Shown here: piece by piece, positions 23,819-31,959 of the stretch | Layout: every line of letters starts with the position of its first letter | How positions within the stretch are numbered: position 1 is the first letter of the stretch | Source of the DNA: Nonomuraea ceibae | Lineage (GTDB): Bacteria; Actinomycetota; Actinomycetes; Streptosporangiales; Streptosporangiaceae | Reading direction: 5' to 3' | NCBI RefSeq assembly: GCF_019396325.1 | Contig: NZ_JAHKRO010000001.1 | Location: forward strand, 62,001-126,000 | DNA length: 64,000 nucleotides | Made by a program: the position numbers and the translations under genes | The notes under the pieces: generated by a model | What the model was told of the DNA's origin: nothing | The model's database searches: none | What the model saw: the letters and a program-made list of their open reading frames with translations, nothing else

Positions 23819-25000
23819 TCACACCGGTTGGGCACGCAGGAACCTCCCGAAATGCGGCACCGTGAACGCGATCAGGCCGCGCTCGGCACTGTAGATCAGG
23901 CCCTTCTTGATGAGGCTGTCGCGGGCAGGGGAGAGGCTGGAGGGCTTGCGGCCCAGCGCCTCGGCGACCTCGGCGGTGGGCACCGGCTCGTCGCCGATCT
24001 CCGCCATGGCGTGCATGTAGTCGCGCTCGGCGGGGGTGGCGCGCTCGTAGCGGCTGCCGAAGAAGCCCACGGCCAGCTCCTCCTCCGCCTCCGGGGCCGA
24101 CACCTTGACGTCGTCGAGCGTGATCGGGCTGCGCAGCGCCAGGTCCCAGGCCACCTTGCCGTAGGCCTGGACGAAGTAGGGGTAGCCGTCGGCCGCCTCG
24201 TAGAGGGCGTCGAGCGCCTCCTGGGTGAACTCGACCTGCTCCTCGCGCGCGGGCAGGATGAGCGCCAGGTCGGCGGCCTCCCGGTCGAGCTTGTCGATGC
24301 GCGCGTAGCGGAACAGCCGCTCGCTGTAGCTCTTGCTGGCCGACAGCACGCTCGGCAGGTGCGGCAGCCCGGCCCCGACCACGATGAGCGGGCCGCCGGA
24401 CTGTGACAGCTCGTGGCAGGCGGCGCAGAGCGCCGAGACGTCGGCGGCCTGCACGTCCTGCATCTCGTCGATGAACAGGGCGATGCCGACGCCCAGGTCG
24501 GTGGCCACGCCGGCGGCGTCGACGAACAGCTCGGTCAGATCGATCTCCAGGTCGCCGGAGTCGGCCCGGCCCCGGCTGGCCGGCACCTCGATGCCGGGCG
24601 ACCAGTGCGAGGTGCCCTTGGCGGCGGCCGGGTCGCGCATCGCGAACGCCTTGAGCACGCCCAGGAACTCCTCGATGCGCTCGGGCGCGCGGTGGCGCGG
24701 AGCCAGCTCGCGGATCGCCATGTGCAGGGCGGCGGCGACGGGACGGCGGATCGACTGGTCGGGCCGGGCCTCGATCTTGCCCGTGCCCCACAGCCGCTGC
24801 ATCGCCATGGACTTGAAGGTGTTGAGGAGCACGGTCTTGCCGACGCCGCGCAGGCCGGTGACGACCATGCTGCGCTCGGGACGGCCGCGGGCCACCCGCT
24901 CCAGCACGACCTCGAACTGCTGCAGCTCACGGTCGCGCCCGGCGAGCTCCGGCGGACGCTGTCCGGCTCCGGGGGCGTAGGGGTTGCGCACAGGGTCCAC
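23819..25000 (-). CDS. AAA ATPase with C-terminal winged helix (Orc1/Cdc6-like layout)
   Basis: 393 residues from GTG 25000. Walker A GLRGVGKT at 49-56, Walker B ALFIDEMQD at about 174-182, a sensor-1-like VVGAGLP, and a C-terminal winged helix region (PVPTAEVAEALGRKPSSLSPARDSLIKKGLI). The N-terminus carries ELAGRDREL, the usual Orc1/STAND-type entry. Many actinobacteria have such stand-alone ATPases near repeats or tRNAs. The role is unknown. CAATAGAG recurs a few bases upstream of its start and in the repeat behind its stop. Confidence 0.83.
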   Translation of the reverse strand: MDPVRNPYAPGAGQRPPELAGRDRELQQFEVVLERVARGRPERSMVVTGLRGVGKTVLLNTFKSMAMQRLWGTGKIEARPDQSIRRPVAAALHMAIRELAPRHRAPERIEEFLGVLKAFAMRDPAAAKGTSHWSPGIEVPASRGRADSGDLEIDLTELFVDAAGVATDLGVGIALFIDEMQDVQAADVSALCAACHELSQSGGPLIVVGAGLPHLPSVLSASKSYSERLFRYARIDKLDREAADLALILPAREEQVEFTQEALDALYEAADGYPYFVQAYGKVAWDLALRSPITLDDVKVSAPEAEEELAVGFFGSRYERATPAERDYMHAMAEIGDEPVPTAEVAEALGRKPSSLSPARDSLIKKGLIYSAERGLIAFTVPHFGRFLRAQPV

Positions 25001-25200
25001 GCTCTCGGACTCTATTGCCGGATATAGCGGCCGTCTTAGATTTGGGAAGAAAGCGCTACGGCGTGTCCGGGCAGGGGCGAGCGCGAGCACCGTCACCGGA
25101 CACACCCCCTCTCACCAGGCCGAACCCTTGTTCGATTCGAGTACCTAAGACTGTAGCGCGGACTCGAACAGGTGCGCGATGATTTCGGGTAAAGAAGTTT

Positions 25201-25227
25201 GCAACAGCCGAGCCCACCCCGGGCGTC
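25201..25227 (+). promoter_or_regulatory. candidate ECF-type promoter before the first sensor module
   Basis: GCAAC (25201-25205) and CGTC (25224-25227) are 18 nt apart, as in ECF -35 and -10 motifs, and the GTG start of the sigma gene follows 8 nt after CGTC. It might be the sigma factor's own promoter. The corresponding pair is not seen before the paralogous module. Confidence 0.35.
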
Positions 25228-25235
25228 ATGGTGGT

Positions 25236-25706
25236 GTGGAGTTCGAGGATTTCGTCCGGGCCCGCGGGCCGGCCCTCCTGCGATACGGCTACGTTCTCAC
25301 CGGCAACGCCGAGGACGCCGCCGATCTGGTGCAGGAGGCGCTGCTGCGGTTGAGCGACACCTGGCGGCGGGTGCGCAACAAGGACAATCCGGAGTCGTAC
25401 GTCCGTACGATCATGGCCCGCCAGCACGTGAGCTGGTGGCGCAAGGTGCGGCGCGAGCGCCTGACGGGCGAGCTGCCCGAGGGCTCCTACACCGACATCC
25501 ACTCCACCGGCGAGCTCTGGAGAGAGCTCGCCACGCTGCCGCGGCGGCAACGCGCCGTGCTGGTGCTGCGCTACTACGAGGACCTGTCCGACCAGGAGAT
25601 CGCCGACATCCTCGGCATCTCCCGAGGAACGGTGCGAAGCCAGGCGTTCCGCGGGCTCAACACGCTCCGGGTCAGGCCGGCGATGCTCGAAAGGGGACGG
25701 GCGTGA
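25236..25706 (+). CDS. SigE-family sigma-70 factor, module 1
   Basis: 156 residues. Region 2 opens with FEDFVRARGPALLRYGYVL and NAEDAADLVQEALLRL, region 4 with LPRRQRAVLVLRYYEDLSDQ and ISRGTVRSQAFRGL. It is closely similar to the sigma gene at 28454. GTG 25236 is used as start. Its stop overlaps the GTG of the following membrane protein (GTGA), so sigma and membrane partner are translationally coupled. Confidence 0.85.
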   Translation: MEFEDFVRARGPALLRYGYVLTGNAEDAADLVQEALLRLSDTWRRVRNKDNPESYVRTIMARQHVSWWRKVRRERLTGELPEGSYTDIHSTGELWRELATLPRRQRAVLVLRYYEDLSDQEIADILGISRGTVRSQAFRGLNTLRVRPAMLERGRA

Positions 25707-26917
25707 GGACAGAGGACGAGCTGGTCACAGCGCTGCGGCAGGGCGCCGCGGACGCGCCGGAGCCGGACCTGCTGGCGGGGGTCGCCCGGCTGCGCAGGCG
25801 GCGGCGCGCCAGGAGAAGGGCGCAACTGCTGGCCGCGGCGGCCGTGGTGGCGGTCGCGGGCACCGGCACGGCGGTCTTCAGGGGCACCGCCGTCCAGGAG
25901 ACCCCGCAGCCGCTGGCGACGGCCACGGCGTCGATCGCCCCGGTGCCCGTCGAGCCGGTGGAAGCGGTGGCGGCGGAGCTGTGGCCGGAGGCGGTGTTCA
26001 CCATGCCGGCCAGGAACTCCGACGGCTGGCGCTACCGCCCCATCACCGCCATCAGCCCCACGGAGGTCCTGCTCAGCGCCGAGTCGTCGTTCGAGAAGGC
26101 CGGCAAGTTCGAGGTGTACGACTCGCGTACCGGAAAGGCCAGGCTCGTCGCCGAGGTGCCGAAGGACGACCGGCTGAAGAAGTACATCGTGCAGGGCGTG
26201 ACCGTGGACGGCGCGAACGTCGCCTGGTTCGCGTACGGCGAGCAGGGCGACGGCGCGCAGATCCGTGACATCTGGACGGTCCCGCTGGCCGGCGGCGAGG
26301 CCAGGCTGGTGGCCAGCCGCGTGGGCCAGGACGCCGACCTCGACGCGATCGGCCTGGACGGCGACCACGTCGTCTGGTCGGAGGTCGACGGCGGCGTGTG
26401 GCGGCACCCGCTCGGCGGGATCGAGCCCGAGCGCGTCCCCGGCAGCGACGGCCTGCACCTCGTCCAGTGGCCCTGGGCCACCGACGTGGCCGGCCTGCCG
26501 GGGGACCTGGACCGCAACCAGCTCCGGCTGGTGAACCTGGAGGACGGCTCCAGCCGCACCGTGCAGCCGCCGCCGGGCGTGCAGGGCATGCGCTGCGGGC
26601 CGGTCTGGTGTTACGGCCGGGGGGAGCGCGGCACGGTCATCAGCCGCGTCGACGGCTCGCAGCCGCCCCGGGAGGTCGCGCGCGGCATCGGCATGGGCGT
26701 GGCGCGCTACCCGATCCTGGACCGGTTCCTGGCGGCGGGCAATGCGGTGTACGACCTGGCGACGAGCACGATGGTGAGCTTCGGCAACCCGGGCAACTGG
26801 TACGGGGCGGGCGTCTCGTCGGAACCGAGCACCGTCTTCTACTGGGGCGCCACCAAGGGGGACAAGCCGGACAAGTTCCGGGTGCTGAACTTGGCAGCGG
26901 TCCCACCGGCGCAATAG
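25703..26917 (+). CDS. membrane-anchored beta-propeller-like sensor, module 1
   Basis: 404 residues. A cytosolic N-terminus of about 45 residues with an Arg-rich stretch (RLRRRRRARRRAQ), one membrane helix (LLAAAAVVAVAGTGTAVF), then an extracytoplasmic domain of repeated strand pairs such as WTVPLAGGEARLV and VWRHPLGGIEPERV, which looks like a TolB-type propeller. WPEAVFTMP, ISPTEVLL and ESSFEKAG are shared with the paralogue at 28927. Coupling to a sigma gene suggests a role as membrane anti-sigma factor or sensor, but no known anti-sigma motif is seen. Confidence 0.75.
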   Translation: MRTEDELVTALRQGAADAPEPDLLAGVARLRRRRRARRRAQLLAAAAVVAVAGTGTAVFRGTAVQETPQPLATATASIAPVPVEPVEAVAAELWPEAVFTMPARNSDGWRYRPITAISPTEVLLSAESSFEKAGKFEVYDSRTGKARLVAEVPKDDRLKKYIVQGVTVDGANVAWFAYGEQGDGAQIRDIWTVPLAGGEARLVASRVGQDADLDAIGLDGDHVVWSEVDGGVWRHPLGGIEPERVPGSDGLHLVQWPWATDVAGLPGDLDRNQLRLVNLEDGSSRTVQPPPGVQGMRCGPVWCYGRGERGTVISRVDGSQPPREVARGIGMGVARYPILDRFLAAGNAVYDLATSTMVSFGNPGNWYGAGVSSEPSTVFYWGATKGDKPDKFRVLNLAAVPPAQ

Positions 26918-26928
26918 CGTTCCGCCTC

Positions 26929-27387
26929 ATGCGGACCTTCGCGAACGTACAGGAACTCAAGGCTGCCGTCGGCGAGAAGTTCGGCCCCACTGAGTGGCGC
27001 ACCGTCACCCAGGAACAGGTCAACCTCTTCGCCGACGCCACCGACGACCACCAGTGGATCCACGTCGACGTGGAGCGGGCCAAGGAGGGCCCGTTCGGCG
27101 GCACGATCGCGCACGGCTACCTGAGCCTGTCGCTGCTGCCGGCGTTCATGTTCGAGCTGGTGCGGGTCGAGGGCATCGCGATGGGCGTCAACTACGGCCT
27201 GAACAAGGTGCGCTTCCCCCGCCCGGTGCCGGTCGGGGCCAGGGTGCGGGCCACGGCCGAGCTGACCGACGTCAAGGGGACGCCGGCGGGCTACCTGTCC
27301 AACCTCAAGATGACCGTCGAGGTCGAGGGCGAGAAGCGCCCGGCGTGCATCGCCGAGACGCTCAGCCTTTACGTTCCTGCGGAGTAG
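26929..27387 (+). CDS. MaoC-family (R)-hydratase
   Basis: 152 residues, hot-dog fold. VNLFADATDDHQWIHVD holds the hydratase catalytic Asp/His pair, followed by the GTIAHGYLSLSLL helix. Enzymes of this group hydrate trans-enoyl thioesters in fatty-acid or polyketide metabolism. ATG 26929 is 11 nt after the propeller-like gene, so it may be cotranscribed, but there is no functional link to that module evident. Confidence 0.87.
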   Translation: MRTFANVQELKAAVGEKFGPTEWRTVTQEQVNLFADATDDHQWIHVDVERAKEGPFGGTIAHGYLSLSLLPAFMFELVRVEGIAMGVNYGLNKVRFPRPVPVGARVRATAELTDVKGTPAGYLSNLKMTVEVEGEKRPACIAETLSLYVPAE

Positions 27388-27418
27388 CCGGGCCGCGGGC
27401 CCCCGCCCGCGGCCGGTT
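27388..27418 (+). terminator. GC-rich hairpin after the MaoC gene
   Basis: GGCCGCGGGC (27391-27400) and GCCCGCGGCC (27405-27414) pair around a CCCC loop directly after the stop, followed by GGTTTC. Confidence 0.6.
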
Positions 27419-27543
27419 TCGTGGAAATTTCGTTACGAGGGAATTACCCAGGTCAGGGGTGTGTTGGACATTTCTGTACGCGGGTAAGACGCGACCGACT
27501 CTCGGGCGTCACGACCCACCGTCCATCACAGGGACCGACCTGT

Positions 27544-27673
27544 GACCGCTGAATCCGCTCACACGCGGAACCGGGGACCCATGTGTTCCACCGGGGTGAA
27601 TCGGCACCGACATCGCCGTAGGGCAGCTTCCACGCCCGAACCCGTCAGCTAACCCGGTAAGCGGTATGGAAGC
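27544..27673 (+). promoter_or_regulatory. c-di-AMP (ydaO/yuaA) riboswitch
   Basis: Conserved blocks of the class occur in order: ACCGCTGAATCCG, GGAACCGGGGACCCA, CGGGGTGAATCGG, TAGGGCAGCTTCCA, CGAACCCGTCAGCTAACC and GGTAAGCGGT, with CTTCCA pairing with TGGAAG. ACCGCT near the 5' end pairs with AGCGGT near the 3' end. It is immediately upstream of the CHAP hydrolase gene. In actinobacteria this riboswitch typically controls wall-hydrolase genes, usually switching them off when c-di-AMP is high. Confidence 0.85.
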
Positions 27674-27688
27674 GAGGAGTTACCCTTA

Positions 27689-28360
27689 ATGCGCCCCATC
27701 CGCACCCCCAAGATCAACGTGTCCAAGGCCGTCCTCGGCGCCGCGCTCGTCGCGACCGCGTTCGGCGCCCACGTGTCGGCGGACGCCAGCACCGCGACCA
27801 CCGCCAACACCCAGCCGCAGGCCGCCCAGGCCCAGCAGGCCGCCACGAACCAGAACACCAGGGTCAACGTCTCCGCCTCGCAGGTCCTGGCCGTCGCCAA
27901 GGCCCAGGTCGGCACCTCCGAGAACGCCGCCGGCGGTGGCACCAAGTTCCAGCAGTGGTACGCCAACTCCCAGCGCGCCGCCGAGACCGTCCAGCGTGAC
28001 GGCGGCAACCGCCAGGACTACCTGAACGCCGCCTGGTGCTCGATGTTCGTCTCCTGGGTCGGCGAGCAGACCGGCGCCCGCCCGCAGGTCGGCTGGGACG
28101 CCTACACCGTGACCCACGCCAAGTGGTTCGCCGCCAACGACCGCTGGGGCCAGGAGGCCAAGCCCGGCGCCGTGGTCTTCTTCTCCTGGAGCGGCAGCAA
28201 GGACATCAGCTCCATCGACCACGTCGGCTTCGTCGTCAAGGACAACGGTGACGGCACGATCTCCACGATCGAGGGCAACACCGGCAACGGCAAGGTCGAG
28301 GAGCGGGTCCGTCCCACCTCGCAGGTCGCCGGCTACGGCTACCCGTCGTACGCCGCCTGA
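27689..28360 (+). CDS. secreted CHAP-domain cell-wall hydrolase
   Basis: 223 residues. Signal peptide (1-31, AVLGAALVATAFGAHVSA), an Ala/Gln/Thr-rich linker, and a CHAP amidase/endopeptidase domain with catalytic Cys117 (AAWCSMFVSWV) and His178 (SSIDHVGFVV). It would cut peptidoglycan outside the cell. A GAGGAG ribosome-binding site sits just upstream, after the riboswitch. It is flanked by the two sigma/sensor modules. Confidence 0.9.
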   Translation: MRPIRTPKINVSKAVLGAALVATAFGAHVSADASTATTANTQPQAAQAQQAATNQNTRVNVSASQVLAVAKAQVGTSENAAGGGTKFQQWYANSQRAAETVQRDGGNRQDYLNAAWCSMFVSWVGEQTGARPQVGWDAYTVTHAKWFAANDRWGQEAKPGAVVFFSWSGSKDISSIDHVGFVVKDNGDGTISTIEGNTGNGKVEERVRPTSQVAGYGYPSYAA

Positions 28361-28373
28361 TCAGACCGCCTCG

Positions 28374-28408
28374 AAAGCGCGCGTCCCCTTCCGGGGGCGC
28401 GCGCTTTT
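28374..28408 (+). terminator. Rho-independent terminator after the CHAP gene
   Basis: AAAGCGCGCGTCCCC, loop TTCC, then GGGGGCGCGCGCTTTT, a strong stem with a short T run. Confidence 0.85.
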
Positions 28409-28453
28409 CGCGTTTCGTGCAACGGTACGGCGTGCTGGAGGATCCCTGGATAC

Positions 28454-28930
28454 GTGGACCACACAACCGAGTTCGACGAGTTCGTCCGGAGCCGGGGCGA
28501 CGCGCTCCTCCGGTACGGCTACGTGCTGTCCGGCAACGCGGACGACGCGGCGGACCTCGTCCAGGAGGCCCTGGCCAGGCTGGGTGACGCCTGGTCACGT
28601 GTGCGCAAGAAGGACGACCCCGAGGGGTACGTGCGCACGACCATGGTCAGGCTGCACATCACCTCGTGGCGGCGCAGGCACCGGGAGGAACTGGTGTCCG
28701 TCGTGCCGGAGAAGGGGCGCTTCGACCGTTACGAGGACGCGGACCTGTGGGCGGACCTGCAACGGCTGCCGCCCAGGATGCGAGTGGTCCTCGTGCTGCG
28801 CTACTACGAGGACCTGCCCGACGCGGAGATCGCCGCGATCCTCGGCGTCTCGCGCGGCACCGTGCGCAGCCAGGCGGCGCGTGCCCTGGACAAGCTCCGG
28901 ATCAAGCGAATGCTGCAGGAGGCACGATGA
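28454..28930 (+). CDS. SigE-family sigma-70 factor, module 2
   Basis: 158 residues. TEFDEFVRSRGDALLRYGYVL, NADDAADLVQEALARL and ILGVSRGTVRSQAARALDKL place it with the module 1 sigma factor (25236), and the two must share recent ancestry. GTG 28454 has GGAGGAT about 13 nt upstream. It overlaps the next gene by 4 nt (ATGA). Confidence 0.87.
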   Translation: MDHTTEFDEFVRSRGDALLRYGYVLSGNADDAADLVQEALARLGDAWSRVRKKDDPEGYVRTTMVRLHITSWRRRHREELVSVVPEKGRFDRYEDADLWADLQRLPPRMRVVLVLRYYEDLPDAEIAAILGVSRGTVRSQAARALDKLRIKRMLQEAR

Positions 28931-30183
28931 GAAGCGAAGAGGACCTGGTCCGTACCCTGCGTGCCGGGGCCGGGCACGTCACGCCGACCGGCGGGCTGGC
29001 GGCGGCCGTCGCGGCCCGGCGGCGGGCGCGGCGACGCCGGCAGTGGGCGGGCATGGCCCTGGCGGCCGCCTCGGTGGTGCTGGTTGCCGGAGGGACGATG
29101 GCGGTGTGGCGGGGGGAGCCTCGGGTGTCGGTGGAGCCGGCGGTCGCGGTGACCACGGTGTCGCCTGGGGAGGTGGCCAGTGCCGTCCCCAGGGTGGCGG
29201 AGGTGAAGCCGGTGGCCGAGGTGTGGCCGGAGGCGGTGTTCACGATGCCGGCGGCGGCCCCCGATGGTTGGAAATATCGCCCGGTGACCGGAATTTCCCC
29301 CACCGAGGTGCTGCTGACCGCCGAGTCCTCCTTCGAGAAGGCCGGCCGCCTGGAGATCTACGACACCACTGCCCGCACGACCAGGGTGGTGGGCGACATG
29401 CCCGCCCCCGAAGGCGTCAAGGGCTACTTCGTCCAGGACGTCGAGGTGGGAGAGCGGCACTTCGCCTGGTACGGCACCACGCCCAACGACAGGGACAAGT
29501 GGGCCGACTTCTGGATCATCCCCCGCGAGGGCGGCACCGCCCAGCGGGTCGGCGAGGTCACCGGCGACCTGGCGAACGTGGAGCGGATCGGCCTCACCGA
29601 GGACGCCCTGGTCTGGTCCGTACGCGACGGGGGTGTCCACCGGCTTCCGCTGTCCGGCGGCGAGCCCGAGAAGGTCGCCGGCTCCGACGGCCTCCACCTG
29701 GACTCCTGGCCGTACGCCGTCGGCTACGCGCCGGGCGAGCGCGGGCAGAAGAACCAGGACCGCAGGGTCGACCTGGTGACCGGCGAGAAGACCCCGCTCC
29801 CGGCCTCCGGCTCCGTCACGAAGCTGACCTGCGCCGCCGAGTGGTGCTACGGCGACGCCAAGGGCGGCGGGCTCCTGGTGCAGGGCCTCGACGGCTCCGA
29901 CGCCACGCTGCTCCCGTCGCTCGGCTTCCACGGGGAGGTCCTGGGCGACCGGTTCGCCTCGGTCATGCCGGTCAGAGGTGACGCCGATCCGGCCAAGGAG
30001 TACGTCGCGCCCGTCGCGGTCTACGACCCGGCCACCGGCAAGATCGCCGGCGTGAACCGGGTGTCGCCCGACGGGTCCGCCAGTTACGGCAGCGGAACGT
30101 CGTCCTCGCCCACCACGATCATGTACTGGGGCAAGGGCCCCGAGGTCACCGTGATGAACCTGGCGGCCGTCACCAGAAGATGA
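28927..30183 (+). CDS. membrane-anchored beta-propeller-like sensor, module 2
   Basis: 418 residues. Cytosolic N-terminus of about 45 residues (RSEEDLVRTLRAGAG), one membrane helix (MALAAASVVLVAGGTMAVW), then a repeated-strand extracytoplasmic domain: WPEAVFTMP, DGWKYRPVTGISPTEVLL, ESSFEKAGRLEIYD. It is the paralogue of the module 1 sensor. A CysXXCys-like pair (LTCAAEWCYG) is near residue 300. The pairing with a sigma factor suggests that it controls that factor from the membrane. Its 3' end overlaps the convergent small membrane gene by 14 nt. Confidence 0.75.
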   Translation: MRSEEDLVRTLRAGAGHVTPTGGLAAAVAARRRARRRRQWAGMALAAASVVLVAGGTMAVWRGEPRVSVEPAVAVTTVSPGEVASAVPRVAEVKPVAEVWPEAVFTMPAAAPDGWKYRPVTGISPTEVLLTAESSFEKAGRLEIYDTTARTTRVVGDMPAPEGVKGYFVQDVEVGERHFAWYGTTPNDRDKWADFWIIPREGGTAQRVGEVTGDLANVERIGLTEDALVWSVRDGGVHRLPLSGGEPEKVAGSDGLHLDSWPYAVGYAPGERGQKNQDRRVDLVTGEKTPLPASGSVTKLTCAAEWCYGDAKGGGLLVQGLDGSDATLLPSLGFHGEVLGDRFASVMPVRGDADPAKEYVAPVAVYDPATGKIAGVNRVSPDGSASYGSGTSSSPTTIMYWGKGPEVTVMNLAAVTRR

Positions 30184-30409
30184 TCGCCGCCACCGCGAGC
30201 GCCGCCAGCAGCCCCAGGTAGGCCAGCACCAGCCGGGTGTCCCGGAGCAGGCACTTGCTCCGGGTCAGCCCGGCCCGCCGCGCCTTCCAGTAGCCCGCGA
30301 ACCCCAGCCCGGCGAACGCCAGCAACGCCCACGGCCCGAACAGCCACGCCAGCAGCGCGACCGTGGCATAGACGCACAACCTCAGCGGATCGTACGGCTC
30401 GGCCTTCAC
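30170..30409 (-). CDS. small membrane protein, last gene of the radical SAM operon
   Basis: 79 residues with two or three hydrophobic segments (LRLCVYATVALLAWLF, ALLAFAGLGFAGYW, VLAYLGLLAALAVAAIIFW). GTG 30409 overlaps the stop of the radical SAM gene (GTGA), so it is probably coupled to it. No recognised family. Lies last in an operon of 32689-33273, 31956-32687, 30406-31959 and this gene. Confidence 0.65.
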   Translation of the reverse strand: MKAEPYDPLRLCVYATVALLAWLFGPWALLAFAGLGFAGYWKARRAGLTRSKCLLRDTRLVLAYLGLLAALAVAAIIFW

Positions 30410-31959
30410 GTGATCACCTCCAGCGGGAGCCGTACCCTCGGCTCGGCGGCCACCGCTGACAGCCGCTGGGCCGAGAGCTGCGGCCACGCCTGCACGGCGC
30501 AGAACGGCGCGCACTGGTCACGGTCGGACCGCGTGCCCACGTGCACGCAGCACTGCGTCAGCCGCTCCTCGATCATGGTCGACAGGTCCATGAACGGCTT
30601 GACCGTCACCCGCACCACCCGCTCGCCCAGCATCCGGCGCAGCTTCGCCCGCCTGCCCGGCAGCGCGGACGAGGCCAGCGCCAGCAGGGTGGAGACGCCG
30701 AGGTCGCAGTTCTCGCAGATGTTGCGCCACAGGTCGCCGATCCGGGGGTGCGACAGCGACGACTGCTCCGACAGCAGGCCGAGCAGCGACTCCTGGACGG
30801 CCAGCCGCAGCTCGCGCGGGATCTCGGAGTCGGCGATGCGGTTGGCGACCAGGCCCAGGTTCTCCTTGAGCCGGTCGTGGCCGATCAGCGCCACCAGCGA
30901 GCGCCACTGCCGGGAGTCGTCGCGGATCAGGTAGCCCACCGAGCAGCAGTGCGGGTGCGAGCACGGCAACGCGGTCAGGTCGCGCCAGGTCACCAGGCCG
31001 CCGGTCTGCGGGCCGAGCCGCTTGAGCACGCCGGTGTGGGTCAGTCGGTCCATCGGGTCGATGGCCCCCGACCGGCCCGAGCCGAACTGCGGCTGCAACG
31101 ACACGCCGCCCACGTACGGGGTGTCGAGGGCCAGCTTGATCACGTCGCCGATCTCGCCGTCGTTGACGCCCAGGGCGGCGGTCATCACCAGCGTGGTGAA
31201 GATCTCCCGCTCCGACAGCCTCCGTACGGCGTCGGCCTTCAGCCTGCGCAGGTCACCGCCTCGGTGATGCCGGGAGGACTCGGCCGACGAGCCGTCGTAC
31301 TGGAGGTAGACCTCGACCCGCTCGCGGTGCTCGGTGAGCAGGTCCAGCAGCGAGTCGTCGCGGGCGATCAGGACGCCGTTGGTGTTGATCAGGATGCGGG
31401 TGACGGGCCGGGCGGTCAGCTCGGCCAGGAGCGTCTTCAGCTCGGGATGCAGCGTGGGCTCGCCGCCGCTCAGCATGAGGACGTCCAGCCTGCCGTTCTC
31501 CCTGGCCAGCCGCTGGTCCACGTTGGCCAGCACCTCGGCGACAGGCACGATGCCGGACAGGTCGGGAGAGCTGCCGGCGAAGCAGGTGGGGCAGCGCAGG
31601 TTGCACGCCTCGGCGATGTCCTCCAGCAGGATGCAGGTGTGCTGCGTCTGCATCTCCGGAAGCCCTTGCAGGTACGCGCCCGGCACGGGGGCGAAGTTGC
31701 CCGACACGTCCGGGATGTGCTGCTTGGTGGGAGCGGTCCATTCCTCCAGATAGGCAAGAATCTCCGGGTCCTCGTCGTACAGCGTCCTGACCAGCCCGTG
31801 CTCGCGGCACCCGCGTTCGAGCCACACCCGGCCGTCCCGCTCCGCCAGGTAGCCGCTCAGCCGCTCCACCCGGGTGAGATCGGGCTCCTGACAGTGCGGG
31901 CAGAACGCGTTGACGTAGCGGAGGATGCGGTCGCCCCGCAGCTCCATGCCTGTGCTCAC
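30406..31959 (-). CDS. radical SAM protein of the MJ0619/Tes-like class
   Basis: 517 residues. An N-terminal Cys cluster (FCPHC at 19-23, GC at 50-51) precedes the radical SAM CxxxCxxC at 119-126 (CNLRCPTC), and MLSGGEPTLH follows as the SAM-binding GGEP. The C-terminal part has more cysteines (HPHCC, ICENC, QCC, QCAPFC). This layout is that of the MJ0619/tetraether-synthase-like radical SAM class, which acts on lipids or pterins. GTG 31959 overlaps the Lgt-like stop (GTGA); ATG 31947 is the alternative. Lipid modification is inference from class and neighbour. Confidence 0.78.
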   Translation of the reverse strand: MSTGMELRGDRILRYVNAFCPHCQEPDLTRVERLSGYLAERDGRVWLERGCREHGLVRTLYDEDPEILAYLEEWTAPTKQHIPDVSGNFAPVPGAYLQGLPEMQTQHTCILLEDIAEACNLRCPTCFAGSSPDLSGIVPVAEVLANVDQRLARENGRLDVLMLSGGEPTLHPELKTLLAELTARPVTRILINTNGVLIARDDSLLDLLTEHRERVEVYLQYDGSSAESSRHHRGGDLRRLKADAVRRLSEREIFTTLVMTAALGVNDGEIGDVIKLALDTPYVGGVSLQPQFGSGRSGAIDPMDRLTHTGVLKRLGPQTGGLVTWRDLTALPCSHPHCCSVGYLIRDDSRQWRSLVALIGHDRLKENLGLVANRIADSEIPRELRLAVQESLLGLLSEQSSLSHPRIGDLWRNICENCDLGVSTLLALASSALPGRRAKLRRMLGERVVRVTVKPFMDLSTMIEERLTQCCVHVGTRSDRDQCAPFCAVQAWPQLSAQRLSAVAAEPRVRLPLEVIT

